Positions 1-8,229 are shown, numbered from the stretch's first letter. The stretch is 64,000 nucleotides of DNA from Clostridium paraputrificum (GCF_900447045.1 NZ_UAWH01000014.1:1300501-1364500), one strand, 5' to 3'. Notes: generated from the sequence alone by a model not told the origin. Program-made: numbers and translations.

Positions 1-599
1 GATTAGTACCTAAGAGTGAGAATATGCTTTCACGTATAAGTGGTATTATCTTATTAGTAGTATGTATTGCTTATATGTTTATATTAGTTAAGGCTGCTAA
101 AAAAGATAGTGTTAAAGATGAAGAGAATACATCTGAAATAAAAATGTCAAAGAATATACTATTATCATTAATAGGTGTTGTAGGAATAGTCTTTGGAGGA
201 AATTTAGTTGTAGATTCAGCTACAAATATTGCTTATGCTCTAGGAATGAGTGAAAAGTTAGTTGGACTAACTATAGTGGCTGTTGGAACTTCCTTACCAG
301 AATTAGTAACATCAATTGTTGCAGCTTTAAAGGGTGAAAATGATATTGCATTAGGGAATGTTCTAGGTTCTAATATATTTAATTTAGTACTTATACTTGG
401 AGCTTCAGCAACCATTAGTCCTATTACAGTTTTAGGGGTAATGCTAATAGACTTCATAATTTTAATTGCAGTAACATTATTTATTGGTGCTTTAATATTC
501 TTTAATAAAAAGGAAGATAAAAGGCTTGGTAGATTAGAAGGAATAATCCTTGTTGGAATATATGTAGCATATTTAGCTTATATAATAATGAGAAACTAA
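1..599 (+). CDS. CaCA-family Na+/Ca2+ exchanger, C-terminal part (5' end outside window)
   Basis: This is the C-terminal part of a calcium/sodium antiporter of the CaCA (YrbG-like) family, an integral membrane protein that exchanges Ca2+ against Na+ or H+. The reading frame is open to the window edge (first complete codon at 3), so the ATG at 24 is probably internal and the gene is cut by the window. The visible part holds one alpha-repeat signature: VAVGTSLPELVTS followed about 30 residues later by GNVLGSNIFNLVLILG. The conserved acidic and Asn/Ser residues there line the ion pathway in this family. Several hydrophobic segments surround it. Family members are about 310-330 residues; about 199 are visible. 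A strong hairpin terminator follows at once. Confidence 0.85.
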   Translation, partial: LVPKSENMLSRISGIILLVVCIAYMFILVKAAKKDSVKDEENTSEIKMSKNILLSLIGVVGIVFGGNLVVDSATNIAYALGMSEKLVGLTIVAVGTSLPELVTSIVAALKGENDIALGNVLGSNIFNLVLILGASATISPITVLGVMLIDFIILIAVTLFIGALIFFNKKEDKRLGRLEGIILVGIYVAYLAYIIMRN

Positions 600-600
600 A

Positions 601-645
601 AGAAGAGAGCTATAGATTATATTATCTGTAGCTCTCTTCTTTACT
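601..645. terminator. Bidirectional Rho-independent terminator
   Basis: Near-perfect inverted repeat: AGAAGAGAGCTATAGAT at 601-617 pairs with ATCTGTAGCTCTCTTCT at 624-640. It lies between two convergent genes and is T-rich on both sides, so it can serve both strands. Confidence 0.8.
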
Positions 646-678
646 ATATAAAAATTTGATATACTAAAATAAAAAGAT

Positions 679-1077
679 TTATTTTTTGATTTTTTTGTTA
701 AGTATAATCATAAACCAAATTAGTGAAGCACCTAATATAGCATGTCCTAAACCTGCCATATGAGGAAGGCCAGCAAAATCCTTAGAAAGTACTTCAAGTA
801 CTCCACGGAATACTATTGTTCCAATTAAGGATATTAATCCTATATTGTATGATATTAACCATTTGTTAAAGTGTTTGTAAGATGAAACATCAAAGTTTTT
901 ATCAAGTAATAATATTATTAGGAAAAATAAAAATCCTAATACTAAAGTATGTGTGTGTGCAGTTCCAAGAACTGTTTCACCAGAAAAATTATTGAACTTA
1001 GTAAATTCTCTGTGGAAAACACCAAGGATTAGTCCAAGTCCAAGATAGATAAATGATAAATTAAATAATTTTTTCAT
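679..1077 (-). CDS. DUF2871 family membrane protein
   Basis: A 132-residue integral membrane protein with about four hydrophobic helices. It matches, from memory, the DUF2871 family of Firmicutes: GTAHTHTLVLGFLFFLI early and a GLPHMAGLGHAILG motif near residue 105. The histidines in these two motifs could bind a ligand or metal, but the family's function is unknown. The start is ATG with AAGGAG 8 bases upstream. It is a single gene, convergent with the exchanger gene and divergent from the next gene. Confidence 0.75.
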   Translation of the reverse strand: MKKLFNLSFIYLGLGLILGVFHREFTKFNNFSGETVLGTAHTHTLVLGFLFFLIILLLDKNFDVSSYKHFNKWLISYNIGLISLIGTIVFRGVLEVLSKDFAGLPHMAGLGHAILGASLIWFMIILNKKIKK

Positions 1078-1160
1078 TTGCTTAACTCCTTAAAAACAAT
1101 AAATATTAACTAAGATTAATTATACATTAAATAATAAAAAAGTAAAGAGGGGATGAATAT

Positions 1161-1562
1161 ATGGGTACAATAATAGCTCTACTTATGTTAGCAGCGGGTT
1201 TATTTGTAATAGGCTTAGTAGCATATAAAACAGCCGTAGGTATGGGAGGTAGTACAGCATTAAGAGGTGTTGCTGTTAAGAAGGAAAATAAGGGATCAAT
1301 ATCTTTTAAGGAATGTAGAAATCTAACTGGAGAAAAAAGCAAAGTCTTTATGATTGAGGCAAATAAAAAGGTTAAAGTATTACTTAATGTAGAAGGGGAA
1401 AAAGGAGAGGTTCTTGTAACTATTAAGGATAAGAGTGGAAATTTAATTCTTAATGATAGAAAAAGTGAAGAGTTTGAATATACTGCTGATGTAAAAACTA
1501 GAATAAATGCAAGTATTAAGTTTACTAACTTTTATGGACAAGTAGAATTGGATGTTATATAA
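1161..1562 (+). CDS. Membrane-anchored hypothetical protein
   Basis: I do not recognise this 133-residue protein. It begins with one hydrophobic segment (about residues 3-25) that looks like a signal anchor. A soluble domain of about 100 residues follows, with alternating hydrophobic/polar strands (KVKVLLNVEGEKGEVLVTIKD), suggesting a small beta-sandwich outside the membrane. The ATG start has AGAGGGG at suitable distance. Its stop codon overlaps the first bases of the following terminator hairpin. It is a single-gene unit. Confidence 0.6.
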   Translation: MGTIIALLMLAAGLFVIGLVAYKTAVGMGGSTALRGVAVKKENKGSISFKECRNLTGEKSKVFMIEANKKVKVLLNVEGEKGEVLVTIKDKSGNLILNDRKSEEFEYTADVKTRINASIKFTNFYGQVELDVI

Positions 1563-1611
1563 AAAGTTGTACTGTAGGGAATATTTTTAATTCGCTACAG
1601 TACAACTTTTT
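1561..1611. terminator. Bidirectional Rho-independent terminator
   Basis: A 17-bp perfect stem: AAAAAGTTGTACTGTAG at 1561-1577 and its complement at 1595-1611, with A/T runs at both ends. It lies between convergent genes and shares bases with both stop codons. Confidence 0.9.
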
Positions 1612-2083
1612 AGCTTATTATAACCTTTGTTTTTTCTGGAATGTTGTCATATATCCATTTAGCGTTTACTTTTGTAAGTCTTACACATCCATCTGAAAGA
1701 GCCATTCCTAATCTTCCATCTCTTATTGAGCCATCTAAATTATAAATTATTGAATGAAATAGATAGTTTCCTTTAAATTGAGTATAGTACCAGCATTTAT
1801 AGCCTTTTTCCACTCCAAAATATAATCCTTTAATGCCAACTGTATATGTTCCTTTAGGTGTTGGAGTAGAGGCTTTGCCTATTGTACATAAATAACTGTG
1901 TACTAGTGTCCAGTTATTGGTTTTGCCTTTAAAAATATTTGTTTTAAAATTCTTTGTATCTACCCAAATTAAATAGGAAGTTAAGCTTGAGTAATTTTTT
2001 GAATTAATATAGTCTAATATTTCTTCAGTATAATTTGGAGAAGCTCTATAAAACTTTTTTGATATATAATTGATTATTTTCAA
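1610..2083 (-). CDS. L,D-transpeptidase (YkuD domain)
   Basis: Peptidoglycan cross-linking enzyme of the YkuD family, which makes 3-3 cross-links or attaches proteins through an active-site cysteine. The domain fills the C-terminal two thirds. The catalytic signature SDGCVRL (Cys at about residue 133) and the upstream His of LFHS (about residue 110) are both present. SDGC replaces the more usual SHGC. No signal peptide is visible, which is odd for a cell-wall enzyme. An ATG at 2095 overlaps the upstream stop as TAATG. However, GAGGTG at 2088-2093 is placed for a TTG start at 2083, which I prefer (157 residues; 161 from the ATG). The gene is translationally coupled to the CDF transporter gene. 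Confidence 0.85.
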   Translation of the reverse strand: MKIINYISKKFYRASPNYTEEILDYINSKNYSSLTSYLIWVDTKNFKTNIFKGKTNNWTLVHSYLCTIGKASTPTPKGTYTVGIKGLYFGVEKGYKCWYYTQFKGNYLFHSIIYNLDGSIRDGRLGMALSDGCVRLTKVNAKWIYDNIPEKTKVIIS

Positions 2084-2094
2084 TTTACACCTCA

Positions 2095-2970
2095 TTAATT
2101 ACTTTTATAGTAAGGATTTACATGAACCATACAATGCTTTATTCTTGAATCTTCTTCTATTAAATTATGGACATATAATGCTATTTTATGTCCTTCTTCC
2201 ACAGTTAATGTAGCATCCACAGATATATCAACATCAACGTAAAGCCTATTGCTATGCTTTCTGGTTTTTAAATTCTTTATTTCATAAATTCCATCTATTG
2301 AGTTGATTCTATCAATTATAACTTGGATATCTTCTTCAGATGCAGCTTCGTCTATTAATTGTGCAATACTTTGTTTACTAATATCAAAAGCAACTTTAAT
2401 TATTACTAAGGCTATTATTATTGCAACAAGAGGATCTAGAAAAGTATAACCCATTCTAGCACCAGCTATACCTATTAAAGCACCAGCTGATGATAATGCA
2501 TCAGATCTATGATGCCATGCATCAGCCTTTAAAGAAGGGCTATTAATTTGGTTAGCATATTTTATTGTATACCAATACATTAATTCCTTTACAATGATTG
2601 AAATAATAGCTGCAATTATAGCTGAAAAGCCAGGAGTAACATAGCTATGGTTAATTATTTTGATTATTCCAGAATATCCTATGCTAATTGCTACAAGAAA
2701 AAGAACAATAGCGAGAAATAATGAAGTTATACTTTCTATTTTTTCATGACCATAAGGATGAGACTTATCAGCTTCCTTATGAGATAGCTTTAAACCAATA
2801 ATAACGCCTATTGTCGTTATCACATCAGAAAGAGAGTGCATTCCATCTGCAAGCATAGCAGTACTTCTAGCTATAAAGCCTATTAGTATTTTTATAAATG
2901 CTAAGATAAAGTTTCCTATAATAGTATTTTTACTTACACGTACCCCAATGTCTAACCTTTCATCTTTCAT
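2095..2970 (-). CDS. Cation diffusion facilitator (CDF) family transporter
   Basis: A 291-residue inner-membrane divalent metal (Zn/Mn/Fe/Co type) exporter that works by proton antiport. Six hydrophobic segments fill residues 15-210. The metal site is visible as H45/D49 in ADGMHSLSD (TM2) and the H/D pair in DAWHHRSDA (TM5). A His-rich SHPYGHEK loop and a C-terminal cytosolic regulatory domain of about 85 residues (HKIALYVHNLI) complete the family plan. The ATG start has AGGAG upstream. It is first in a two-gene unit with the L,D-transpeptidase. Metal specificity cannot be read from the sequence. Confidence 0.9.
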   Translation of the reverse strand: MKDERLDIGVRVSKNTIIGNFILAFIKILIGFIARSTAMLADGMHSLSDVITTIGVIIGLKLSHKEADKSHPYGHEKIESITSLFLAIVLFLVAISIGYSGIIKIINHSYVTPGFSAIIAAIISIIVKELMYWYTIKYANQINSPSLKADAWHHRSDALSSAGALIGIAGARMGYTFLDPLVAIIIALVIIKVAFDISKQSIAQLIDEAASEEDIQVIIDRINSIDGIYEIKNLKTRKHSNRLYVDVDISVDATLTVEEGHKIALYVHNLIEEDSRIKHCMVHVNPYYKSN

Positions 2971-3089
2971 AAATTCATCTCCTAGTTCTCAATTGAATAA
3001 GTAAAGAAAATTTTCTCTTTATATAATATTAATAAATATAAGGAGTGTTACAGAAGTAGGAAGTGATAGCATTTATCAATTGAAAAAAT

Positions 3090-3158
3090 GGAGGTAGATA
3101 TTTATTTTTCTCGTTCCGTCGCAAGCTCCAAGTCACAGAAAAATAAATATGTATTTCC
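3090..3158. repeat. Dispersed palindromic intergenic repeat, copy 1
   Basis: The outer arms GGAGGTAGATATTTATTTTTCT (3090-3111, read in two parts: GGAGGTAGATA then TTTATTTTTCT) and 3137-3158 pair at about 18-20 of 22 positions. Between them lies a core of about 25 bases, TTCCGTCGCAAGCTCC followed by AAGTCAC. The same arms and core recur at 39388-39456 and, more diverged, at 49551-49620. The element lies outside any gene, just beyond the thrE terminator. Confidence 0.75.
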
Positions 3159-3165
3159 TAGACGT

Positions 3166-3202
3166 TAAAAAAAGAAGAGAAATTTTATAAAATTTCTCTT
3201 CT
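3166..3202 (-). terminator. Rho-independent terminator of the thrE pair
   Basis: 14-bp perfect stem (3173-3186 with 3189-3202) followed on the minus strand by a run of seven T. It directly follows the stop of the small ThrE subunit gene. Confidence 0.85.
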
Positions 3203-3203
3203 A

Positions 3204-3665
3204 TTAGTTATTTTCATTTAATAAATTTTTTTTACTCTTCCTTCTATTTATTAACCTTGTAATTGTAGAAACAAAAATAATACCAAGAACTAGAGTGCCT
3301 GAAGAGGCTAGTGTATTTAATCCAAGTTCTAAAGAACCTGTTACATTTCCGGTAATTGCTTCATACATTGTGTAATACATTCCTGCTCCAGGAACTAGTG
3401 GAATAAGACAACATATTACTAGGGTAGTAACTGGAGTTTTTAGTACTCTAGCAAATATTTCTGAATATACGCTAAAGCATATAGATGAAATAAATAAAGA
3501 GCTAATAGTAGAAAGGCTTAAATGAAGACCTAATGCATATACAAACCAGCTAAGACCACCACCAATAGCTGCAAAAAACAACTTTTTTCCCTTTATATTG
3601 AATATAATTCCAAAACCACAGGAAGCAATAAAGGATGCCATAGTTTGAACAAAAACCATTGTCAT
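3204..3665 (-). CDS. Threonine/serine exporter, small subunit (ThrE_2/DUF3815)
   Basis: A 153-residue membrane protein with four to five hydrophobic helices, matching the C-terminal half of ThrE-type amino-acid exporters. The motif LVPGAGMYYTMY is typical of this half. In many Firmicutes ThrE is split into two adjacent genes, as here. The ATG overlaps the stop of the upstream large subunit (TAATG), and AGGAGGT sits 8 bases before it, so the two are translationally coupled. The two proteins probably form one exporter for threonine/serine; the substrate is inferred from the family. Confidence 0.85.
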   Translation of the reverse strand: MTMVFVQTMASFIASCGFGIIFNIKGKKLFFAAIGGGLSWFVYALGLHLSLSTISSLFISSICFSVYSEIFARVLKTPVTTLVICCLIPLVPGAGMYYTMYEAITGNVTGSLELGLNTLASSGTLVLGIIFVSTITRLINRRKSKKNLLNENN

Positions 3666-4432
3666 TATATATTACCTCCTAAAGTATTAATCCAGAAACT
3701 TAATATTGCACCTGATCCGACAGCAATTGATATAGCTATAAGAAAAGCTTCAGCAGCTTTAGTTAACCCTGCTAAAAAATCACCGGCTATAGTATCTCTA
3801 ATTGCATTTGTAATTGCAAGTCCAGGCACAAGAAGCATTATAGCACCAATTATAGTTTTATCTATATTAATTTTAAATCCTAATATAACTAAAAGTAATG
3901 TAAGTGAAGCTGCAGTAGCCCCTCCAATACAGTTAATAAAGAATTCATTTATAGATAGTTTTTGGAACTTTATAGTAACTATTTTTATTATTAAACCTAT
4001 AAAAGTAGCAGCTAAAAGGTCATTAAAGCCTCCTCCAAAAAGTATGGAGAATGTACCTGCTGCAAGTGCAGAAAAAGCTAATGTAAGAGGAATAGAATAT
4101 CTTTCGCCATTATCTATTTCTTTTAGTAGCTTTAAAATATGGCTTAAATCCATAGGTTCACTTTGTAAAGTTCTTGAAAGTTCATTAATTTTATCTATTT
4201 TATTTAAGTCTACGCTTCTTGATTTAACTCTATTTATTAAAGAATATGTTTTATTGTCATGGCAAATTGAAACCATTATTCCAGTAGGAGTTACAAAACT
4301 ATCAGCTTCATCAACACCAAAGGAATAGCATATTCTACATATTGTTTCTTCAACTCTATATGTTTCAGCACCGCTTTCAAGCATTATTCTACCAGCATAT
4401 GTAGAAACATGTAGGAGCTTGTTCATATCCAT
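3665..4432 (-). CDS. Threonine/serine exporter, large subunit (ThrE_1/DUF1212)
   Basis: A 255-residue protein. The N-terminal cytosolic part (about 1-120) carries YAGRIMLESGAETYRVEETI and FVTPTGIM, hallmarks of the ThrE/DUF1212 family. Five hydrophobic helices follow, including VPGLAITNAIRDTIAGD. It pairs with the downstream small subunit to make the exporter. A GTG at 4441 overlaps the AGGAG site, so I take the ATG at 4432, which has AGGAG 8 bases upstream. Confidence 0.87.
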   Translation of the reverse strand: MDMNKLLHVSTYAGRIMLESGAETYRVEETICRICYSFGVDEADSFVTPTGIMVSICHDNKTYSLINRVKSRSVDLNKIDKINELSRTLQSEPMDLSHILKLLKEIDNGERYSIPLTLAFSALAAGTFSILFGGGFNDLLAATFIGLIIKIVTIKFQKLSINEFFINCIGGATAASLTLLLVILGFKINIDKTIIGAIMLLVPGLAITNAIRDTIAGDFLAGLTKAAEAFLIAISIAVGSGAILSFWINTLGGNI

Positions 4433-4504
4433 ATATATCACTCCTAAAGTAAAAATTACTTAAGTATTATAGCATATAAGAAGAAAATATTATATAAATT
4501 TTGG

Positions 4505-4533
4505 TTGATAATTGGTATAATAAAGACTATAAT
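4505..4533 (+). promoter_or_regulatory. Sigma-A promoter of glyA
   Basis: TTGATA at 4505-4510, a 17-base spacer, and a perfect TATAAT at 4528-4533. It leaves a leader of only about 20 bases before the glyA start. No riboswitch fits in that space. Confidence 0.8.
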
Positions 4534-4561
4534 TTATTAAAAACTAGATTGGGGTGGAAAA

Positions 4562-5794
4562 ATGAATTTTGATAATGTAAAAAAGGTAGATGAAGAAGTT
4601 TATGCTCTTATGGAAAAAGAGTTAAACAGACAACAAAAAGGTATAGAACTTATTGCATCTGAAAACTTTGCTAGTGAAGCTGTTATGGAAGCAATGGGAT
4701 CATACTTAACAAATAAGTACGCAGAAGGATATCCAGGAAAGAGATATTATGGGGGCTGCTACGTTGTTGATGAAATTGAAGATATAGCTAGAAATAGAGC
4801 TAAGGAACTTTTTGGAGCTGAGCATGCAAATGTTCAACCTCATGCAGGTTCACAAGCTAATATGGCTGTATATTTCACAATTTTAAAACCTGGGGACACT
4901 GTTTTAGGGATGGACTTAAGTCATGGTGGACATTTAACTCATGGATCACCAGTTAATTTTTCAGGAAGATTATTTAACTTCGTATCATATGGCGTTGATA
5001 AGGAAACTGAAAGAATTAATTATGATGAAGTAAGGAAAATTGCATTAGAATGTAAGCCAAAACTAATTGTAGCTGGTGCGAGTGCTTATGCAAGAATAAT
5101 TGATTTTAAAAAGTTTAGAGAAATTGCAGATGAAGTTGGTGCATATTTCATGGTTGATATGGCTCATATTGCAGGGTTAGTTGCTGCAGGGTTACATCCA
5201 TCACCAGTACCATATGCTGACTTTGTAACATCTACAACTCATAAAACTTTAAGAGGACCAAGGGGCGGATTAATCCTTTGCAAAGAAAAGTATTCTAAGG
5301 ATTTAGATAAAAATATATTCCCAGGAATGCAAGGTGGACCTTTAATGCATGTTATTGCTGGTAAAGCAGTATGCTTTAAGGAAGCTTTAGATCCTAGCTT
5401 TAAGAAATATATGACAAAAGTAGTAAATAACTGTAGAGTTTTAGGGGAAGAACTTGTAAATAGAGGATTTAAATTAGTTTCTGATGGAACTGACAACCAC
5501 CTAATCCTTGTTGATTTAAACAATAAGGATGTAACAGGAAAAGAAGTTGAAAATCTTTTAGATACAATTGGAGTTACTGTTAATAAAAATACAGTGCCAA
5601 ATGAAACTAGAAGCCCATTTGTAACATCAGGTATTAGAATTGGTACTGCAGCAGTTACTACTAGAGGCTTTGAAGAAGAAGATATGAAAGTTATTGCTGA
5701 AATAATTGATGAGGCAATACAAAATAGAGAGGGAGATCTGTCTACTTTAAGAGAAAAGGTTGAAGCTCTTTGTGACAAACATCCATTATACTAG
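4562..5794 (+). CDS. glyA: Serine hydroxymethyltransferase
   Basis: Cytosolic PLP enzyme that interconverts serine and glycine while charging tetrahydrofolate with a one-carbon unit. Its length of 410 residues is normal for bacterial GlyA. Visible landmarks: the N-terminal [10 protein letters not shown], the [13 protein letters not shown] substrate loop, [12 protein letters not shown], and the PLP-lysine motif [13 protein letters not shown] (Lys at about 228). The start is ATG preceded by GGGGTGG. It is a monocistronic unit with its own promoter and terminator. It supplies folate one-carbon units, like folC later in the window. Confidence 0.98.
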   Translation: MNFDNVKKVDEEVYALMEKELNRQQKGIELIASENFASEAVMEAMGSYLTNKYAEGYPGKRYYGGCYVVDEIEDIARNRAKELFGAEHANVQPHAGSQANMAVYFTILKPGDTVLGMDLSHGGHLTHGSPVNFSGRLFNFVSYGVDKETERINYDEVRKIALECKPKLIVAGASAYARIIDFKKFREIADEVGAYFMVDMAHIAGLVAAGLHPSPVPYADFVTSTTHKTLRGPRGGLILCKEKYSKDLDKNIFPGMQGGPLMHVIAGKAVCFKEALDPSFKKYMTKVVNNCRVLGEELVNRGFKLVSDGTDNHLILVDLNNKDVTGKEVENLLDTIGVTVNKNTVPNETRSPFVTSGIRIGTAAVTTRGFEEEDMKVIAEIIDEAIQNREGDLSTLREKVEALCDKHPLY

Positions 5795-5801
5795 AATAGA
5801 G

Positions 5802-5829
5802 GAGGTTCATATATATGAGCCTCTTTTTT
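5802..5829 (+). terminator. Terminator of glyA
   Basis: GAGGTTCAT at 5802-5810, a four-base loop, ATGAGCCTC at 5815-5823, then six T. Confidence 0.9.
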
Positions 5830-5864
5830 GTTTATAAATTTAAAATTATGAGAGGTAATAAGAA

Positions 5865-6416
5865 GTGAGAAAAAAGAAATATATTATTGTAATAACTGGG
5901 TTAATAGCATGTGTCTCCTTAATATTAGGATACAATTTAATTAAAGCAATAAATAAGCAAAAGATTTTTAAATACTCATTAAAAGACATGGAAATTATAT
6001 CTACAAATATGGATGAAAACAATAATTTAGAAGATAGTATTAATGGTATTGAAGTGATAGAATTTACTCCACCATTTATCGAAACAACTATTGAAAGTAC
6101 TTCAAATGACTGCACTACATTAGCAGTATATATGAGCGAAAGATATCATATTAATTTATCAAAATCTAATAATGAATTGAGTGAATATGCAAAGTTAGGT
6201 GGTGTAGAAAGACATAAGGTGATAAAGGGTGATGTTAATGACTTTATTATTGAGCTAACCTATGCTTCAAATGGATTAGATGAAAATTCAGTTTTATTAA
6301 AGGATAGGGATAAAGATAAGAGTAGACCTTTATTCAAAACTAGATATCATATAAAAAAGACTAATAAGCCAGCAACTTATGAATTAGTTGAAGTTGGGGC
6401 AAATCTAGGTGAATAG
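5865..6416 (+). CDS. Membrane-anchored hypothetical protein
   Basis: Unrecognised 183-residue protein. A basic N-terminus and one hydrophobic segment (about residues 7-27) suggest a signal anchor with the rest outside the membrane. The start is GTG at 5865 with AGAGGT 9 bases upstream. No Cys lipobox is seen. The exported part is acidic and polar with no motif I know. It ends 12 bases before the next gene, another membrane-anchored exported protein, so the two are probably co-transcribed and may act together. Confidence 0.65.
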   Translation: MRKKKYIIVITGLIACVSLILGYNLIKAINKQKIFKYSLKDMEIISTNMDENNNLEDSINGIEVIEFTPPFIETTIESTSNDCTTLAVYMSERYHINLSKSNNELSEYAKLGGVERHKVIKGDVNDFIIELTYASNGLDENSVLLKDRDKDKSRPLFKTRYHIKKTNKPATYELVEVGANLGE

Positions 6417-6428
6417 GGGGAGAATATA

Positions 6429-7697
6429 ATGAAAGAAAAAACAGAAAAAATATTAATATGTACTTCTATAGCCTTATTGTTATTTTGCATATTTTCTTCT
6501 ATATATATTTTTAAAAATAGGAAATATAATGATGAAGAAAAATATCCAGTTATAGAATATAGTGATACATCAAGAATGAGGTATATAGCTGTTCCAATGT
6601 TAGAAGAGTATTTAAATAAATATGTAAATAATGCAAGTTATGAAGAGGAAAATATAAATATAGCTAGTTATAAATATAAAAATAGTCAGCTTATTGCAGG
6701 AGATAATGAGGTTTTTGCAGTAGCAACTATTTTTGAAGTAGAACCTAAAAATCCTAGGGATATAGGAGATTTAGTAAACTGGGGGATTTATGGAGATGAT
6801 GGCCTTATACATTGTAATTGGACTTTTATAATTAGAAAAATTGATGGAAATAAATATAAATTAATAGATATAAAAGATACTAAAGAGGTAATTAAAGAGC
6901 TTCAATTAGATAACAATACAAATTTGATGGAAGTAGTAGCTGAAGCTAATAAGTGTAGTTATAAGATAGAAAATGACAAAATATATGTTACCTACGATTT
7001 AGGAGAACAGTGGGTTGATACATCTCTAACATATAGTGGTTTTGTAGGAGATATAGTAGATAATGGAAGGAACCCACAATTGCCAGAGGGAAGTTATATG
7101 CCTGAGTTACCAAAGGGAAGCTATTATATAACACCAGAGAAGACAGCATTTATATCCCCATCAGGAGATATGATATTATCTGAGGATAAAGGCTTAACAT
7201 GGGATAAGGTTAAGGTAGGACCAGCTGGTATTGTTGGTGTAAGAGCAAGCTTTGTTGGATTTACTGAAGATGGATTTGGGTATGCACTTTTATGTGGAGA
7301 TAGGGTAATGAGTTGGGAAACAGCATCTATATTTACAAGTAATGATGGTGGCCATAATTGGAATTATATTGGGGTGTTAGAGGATGAAGGAGGCTCTAGT
7401 TTATCTACTGGAATATCATTTTCAACAGATAAAATAGGATTTATTTCTACTAATGCAGGATTAGAGAGAACTGTAGATGGAGGAAAAACCTGGAGTAGGG
7501 TTGAAGTGGATGTTCCTGTAGATTTGAAGGTATACTATGACACTCCATTAGTACCAGCTTTTAAGGATGGAAAGGGAGAACTTTTAGTTGGTCAAGGTAG
7601 CGATGGAGATTATGGAGCAGCAGGAAGTCAGTTTGCAAGATTTGTAAGTGAGGATAATGGGCTTACTTGGACTTATAGTGGCGAGGTAATAAAATAG
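6429..7697 (+). CDS. Membrane-anchored Asp-box (BNR/YCF48-like) beta-propeller protein
   Basis: 422 residues with an N-terminal hydrophobic anchor (about residues 10-28). A region of about 170 residues follows with no known motif. The C-terminal half carries at least four Asp-box repeats of the S/T-x-D-x-G-x-T-W type: SEDKGLTWDKV, TSNDGGHNWNYIG, TVDGGKTWSRV and SEDNGLTWTYSG. Such repeats mark beta-propellers of sialidase or YCF48 type. No sialidase catalytic arginine triad or FRIP motif could be recognised, so a binding or scaffold role outside the membrane is more likely than an enzyme. ATG start with an AGGGGGAG site. Second gene of a pair with the 5865 gene. Confidence 0.7.
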   Translation: MKEKTEKILICTSIALLLFCIFSSIYIFKNRKYNDEEKYPVIEYSDTSRMRYIAVPMLEEYLNKYVNNASYEEENINIASYKYKNSQLIAGDNEVFAVATIFEVEPKNPRDIGDLVNWGIYGDDGLIHCNWTFIIRKIDGNKYKLIDIKDTKEVIKELQLDNNTNLMEVVAEANKCSYKIENDKIYVTYDLGEQWVDTSLTYSGFVGDIVDNGRNPQLPEGSYMPELPKGSYYITPEKTAFISPSGDMILSEDKGLTWDKVKVGPAGIVGVRASFVGFTEDGFGYALLCGDRVMSWETASIFTSNDGGHNWNYIGVLEDEGGSSLSTGISFSTDKIGFISTNAGLERTVDGGKTWSRVEVDVPVDLKVYYDTPLVPAFKDGKGELLVGQGSDGDYGAAGSQFARFVSEDNGLTWTYSGEVIK

Positions 7698-7759
7698 TTA
7701 TTCATAATTAAGTAGAATAAATATTACTAAAAAGAACAACCTATACTTGAGGTGATATT

Positions 7760-7885
7760 ATGGGAAAAAAGAAAACAAATAATAAAGTACACATAAATCA
7801 TGATCCACAAGCAGAAAGCTCTAGAGCTGTTTTTGGAGAGCCTAAAGCTAAAGGTGATGAATTTACTCCAAGAACCTTTAAGTAA
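7760..7885 (+). CDS. 41-residue small protein, CPC_1213-like
   Basis: A short gene with a clear GAGGTG ribosome site before its ATG. The protein is basic at the N-terminus (MGKKKTNNKVHINHD) and has a conserved-looking second half (QAESSRAVFGEPKAKGDEF, then TPRTFK). It resembles, from memory, the small clostridial CPC_1213 family, whose role is unknown. No membrane segment is present. Its charge and size would suit a spore or nucleic-acid associated protein, but no sigma-G promoter was found upstream. It is followed 32 bases later by another small gene. Confidence 0.7.
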   Translation: MGKKKTNNKVHINHDPQAESSRAVFGEPKAKGDEFTPRTFK

Positions 7886-7917
7886 TATCTACATTTAAGT
7901 ATAAGGGGAGATATATA

Positions 7918-8163
7918 ATGACTAAAGAAGAAAGAATTAATAAATTACTTGAATGGATGAAAACTGCAACAAAGAGTGAAAGGCATATACCTGAAATAGA
8001 GGAATTTGCAAAGAATAATCCTAAAGTTTTTGGTGAATTTCACAGACTTGCTGGAGGAATAATAAGTGGTGAAGATTTAAGTACAAAAGAAAAGTTAGTT
8101 GAATTAATAAATAATAATGAAGAAGAATTTAATGCCATATTTAATGCATTAAATATAAAGTGA
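7918..8163 (+). CDS. 81-residue hypothetical protein
   Basis: Unrecognised, acidic, probably all-helical cytosolic protein (EERINKLLEWMKTATKSE, EKLVELINNNEEEFNAIF). No cysteines or membrane segment. The ATG start has AAGGGGAG upstream. It follows the 41-residue gene closely and may share its transcript. A palindromic element that could act as terminator starts 11 bases after the stop. Confidence 0.6.
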   Translation: MTKEERINKLLEWMKTATKSERHIPEIEEFAKNNPKVFGEFHRLAGGIISGEDLSTKEKLVELINNNEEEFNAIFNALNIK

Positions 8164-8173
8164 TTTTAGTATT

Positions 8174-8229
8174 AAGGAGTAGGTATTTATTTTACTTAGA
8201 ACAAGAAAAACAAATATCTACTCCCCTTT
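8174..8229. repeat. Dispersed palindromic repeat, core-less short copy
   Basis: The arms AAGGAGTAGGTATTTATTTT (8174-8193) and AAAACAAATATCTACTCCCC (about 8208-8227) match the outer arms of the repeats at 3090, 39388 and 49551. The conserved inner core is replaced by a short ACTTAGAACAAG-type loop. A T-rich stretch follows on the plus strand, so this copy may work as a terminator for the small gene before it. Confidence 0.6.

Noticed and set aside
3090-3158. CRISPR repeat or insertion-sequence end
   Set aside because: Copies are scattered tens of kilobases apart with no spacers, cas genes or transposase.
3645-4328. Long plus-strand open frame (227 codons)
   Set aside because: It lies antisense to the two thrE genes, which have clear family motifs and ribosome sites; it has none of these.
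4442-4561. Glycine riboswitch before glyA
   Set aside because: A consensus promoter lies about 30 bases from the start codon, leaving no room for an aptamer.
6429-7697. Sialidase assignment from the Asp-box repeats
   Set aside because: Asp-boxes occur in many propellers; the catalytic Arg triad and FRIP-type motif were not recognised.
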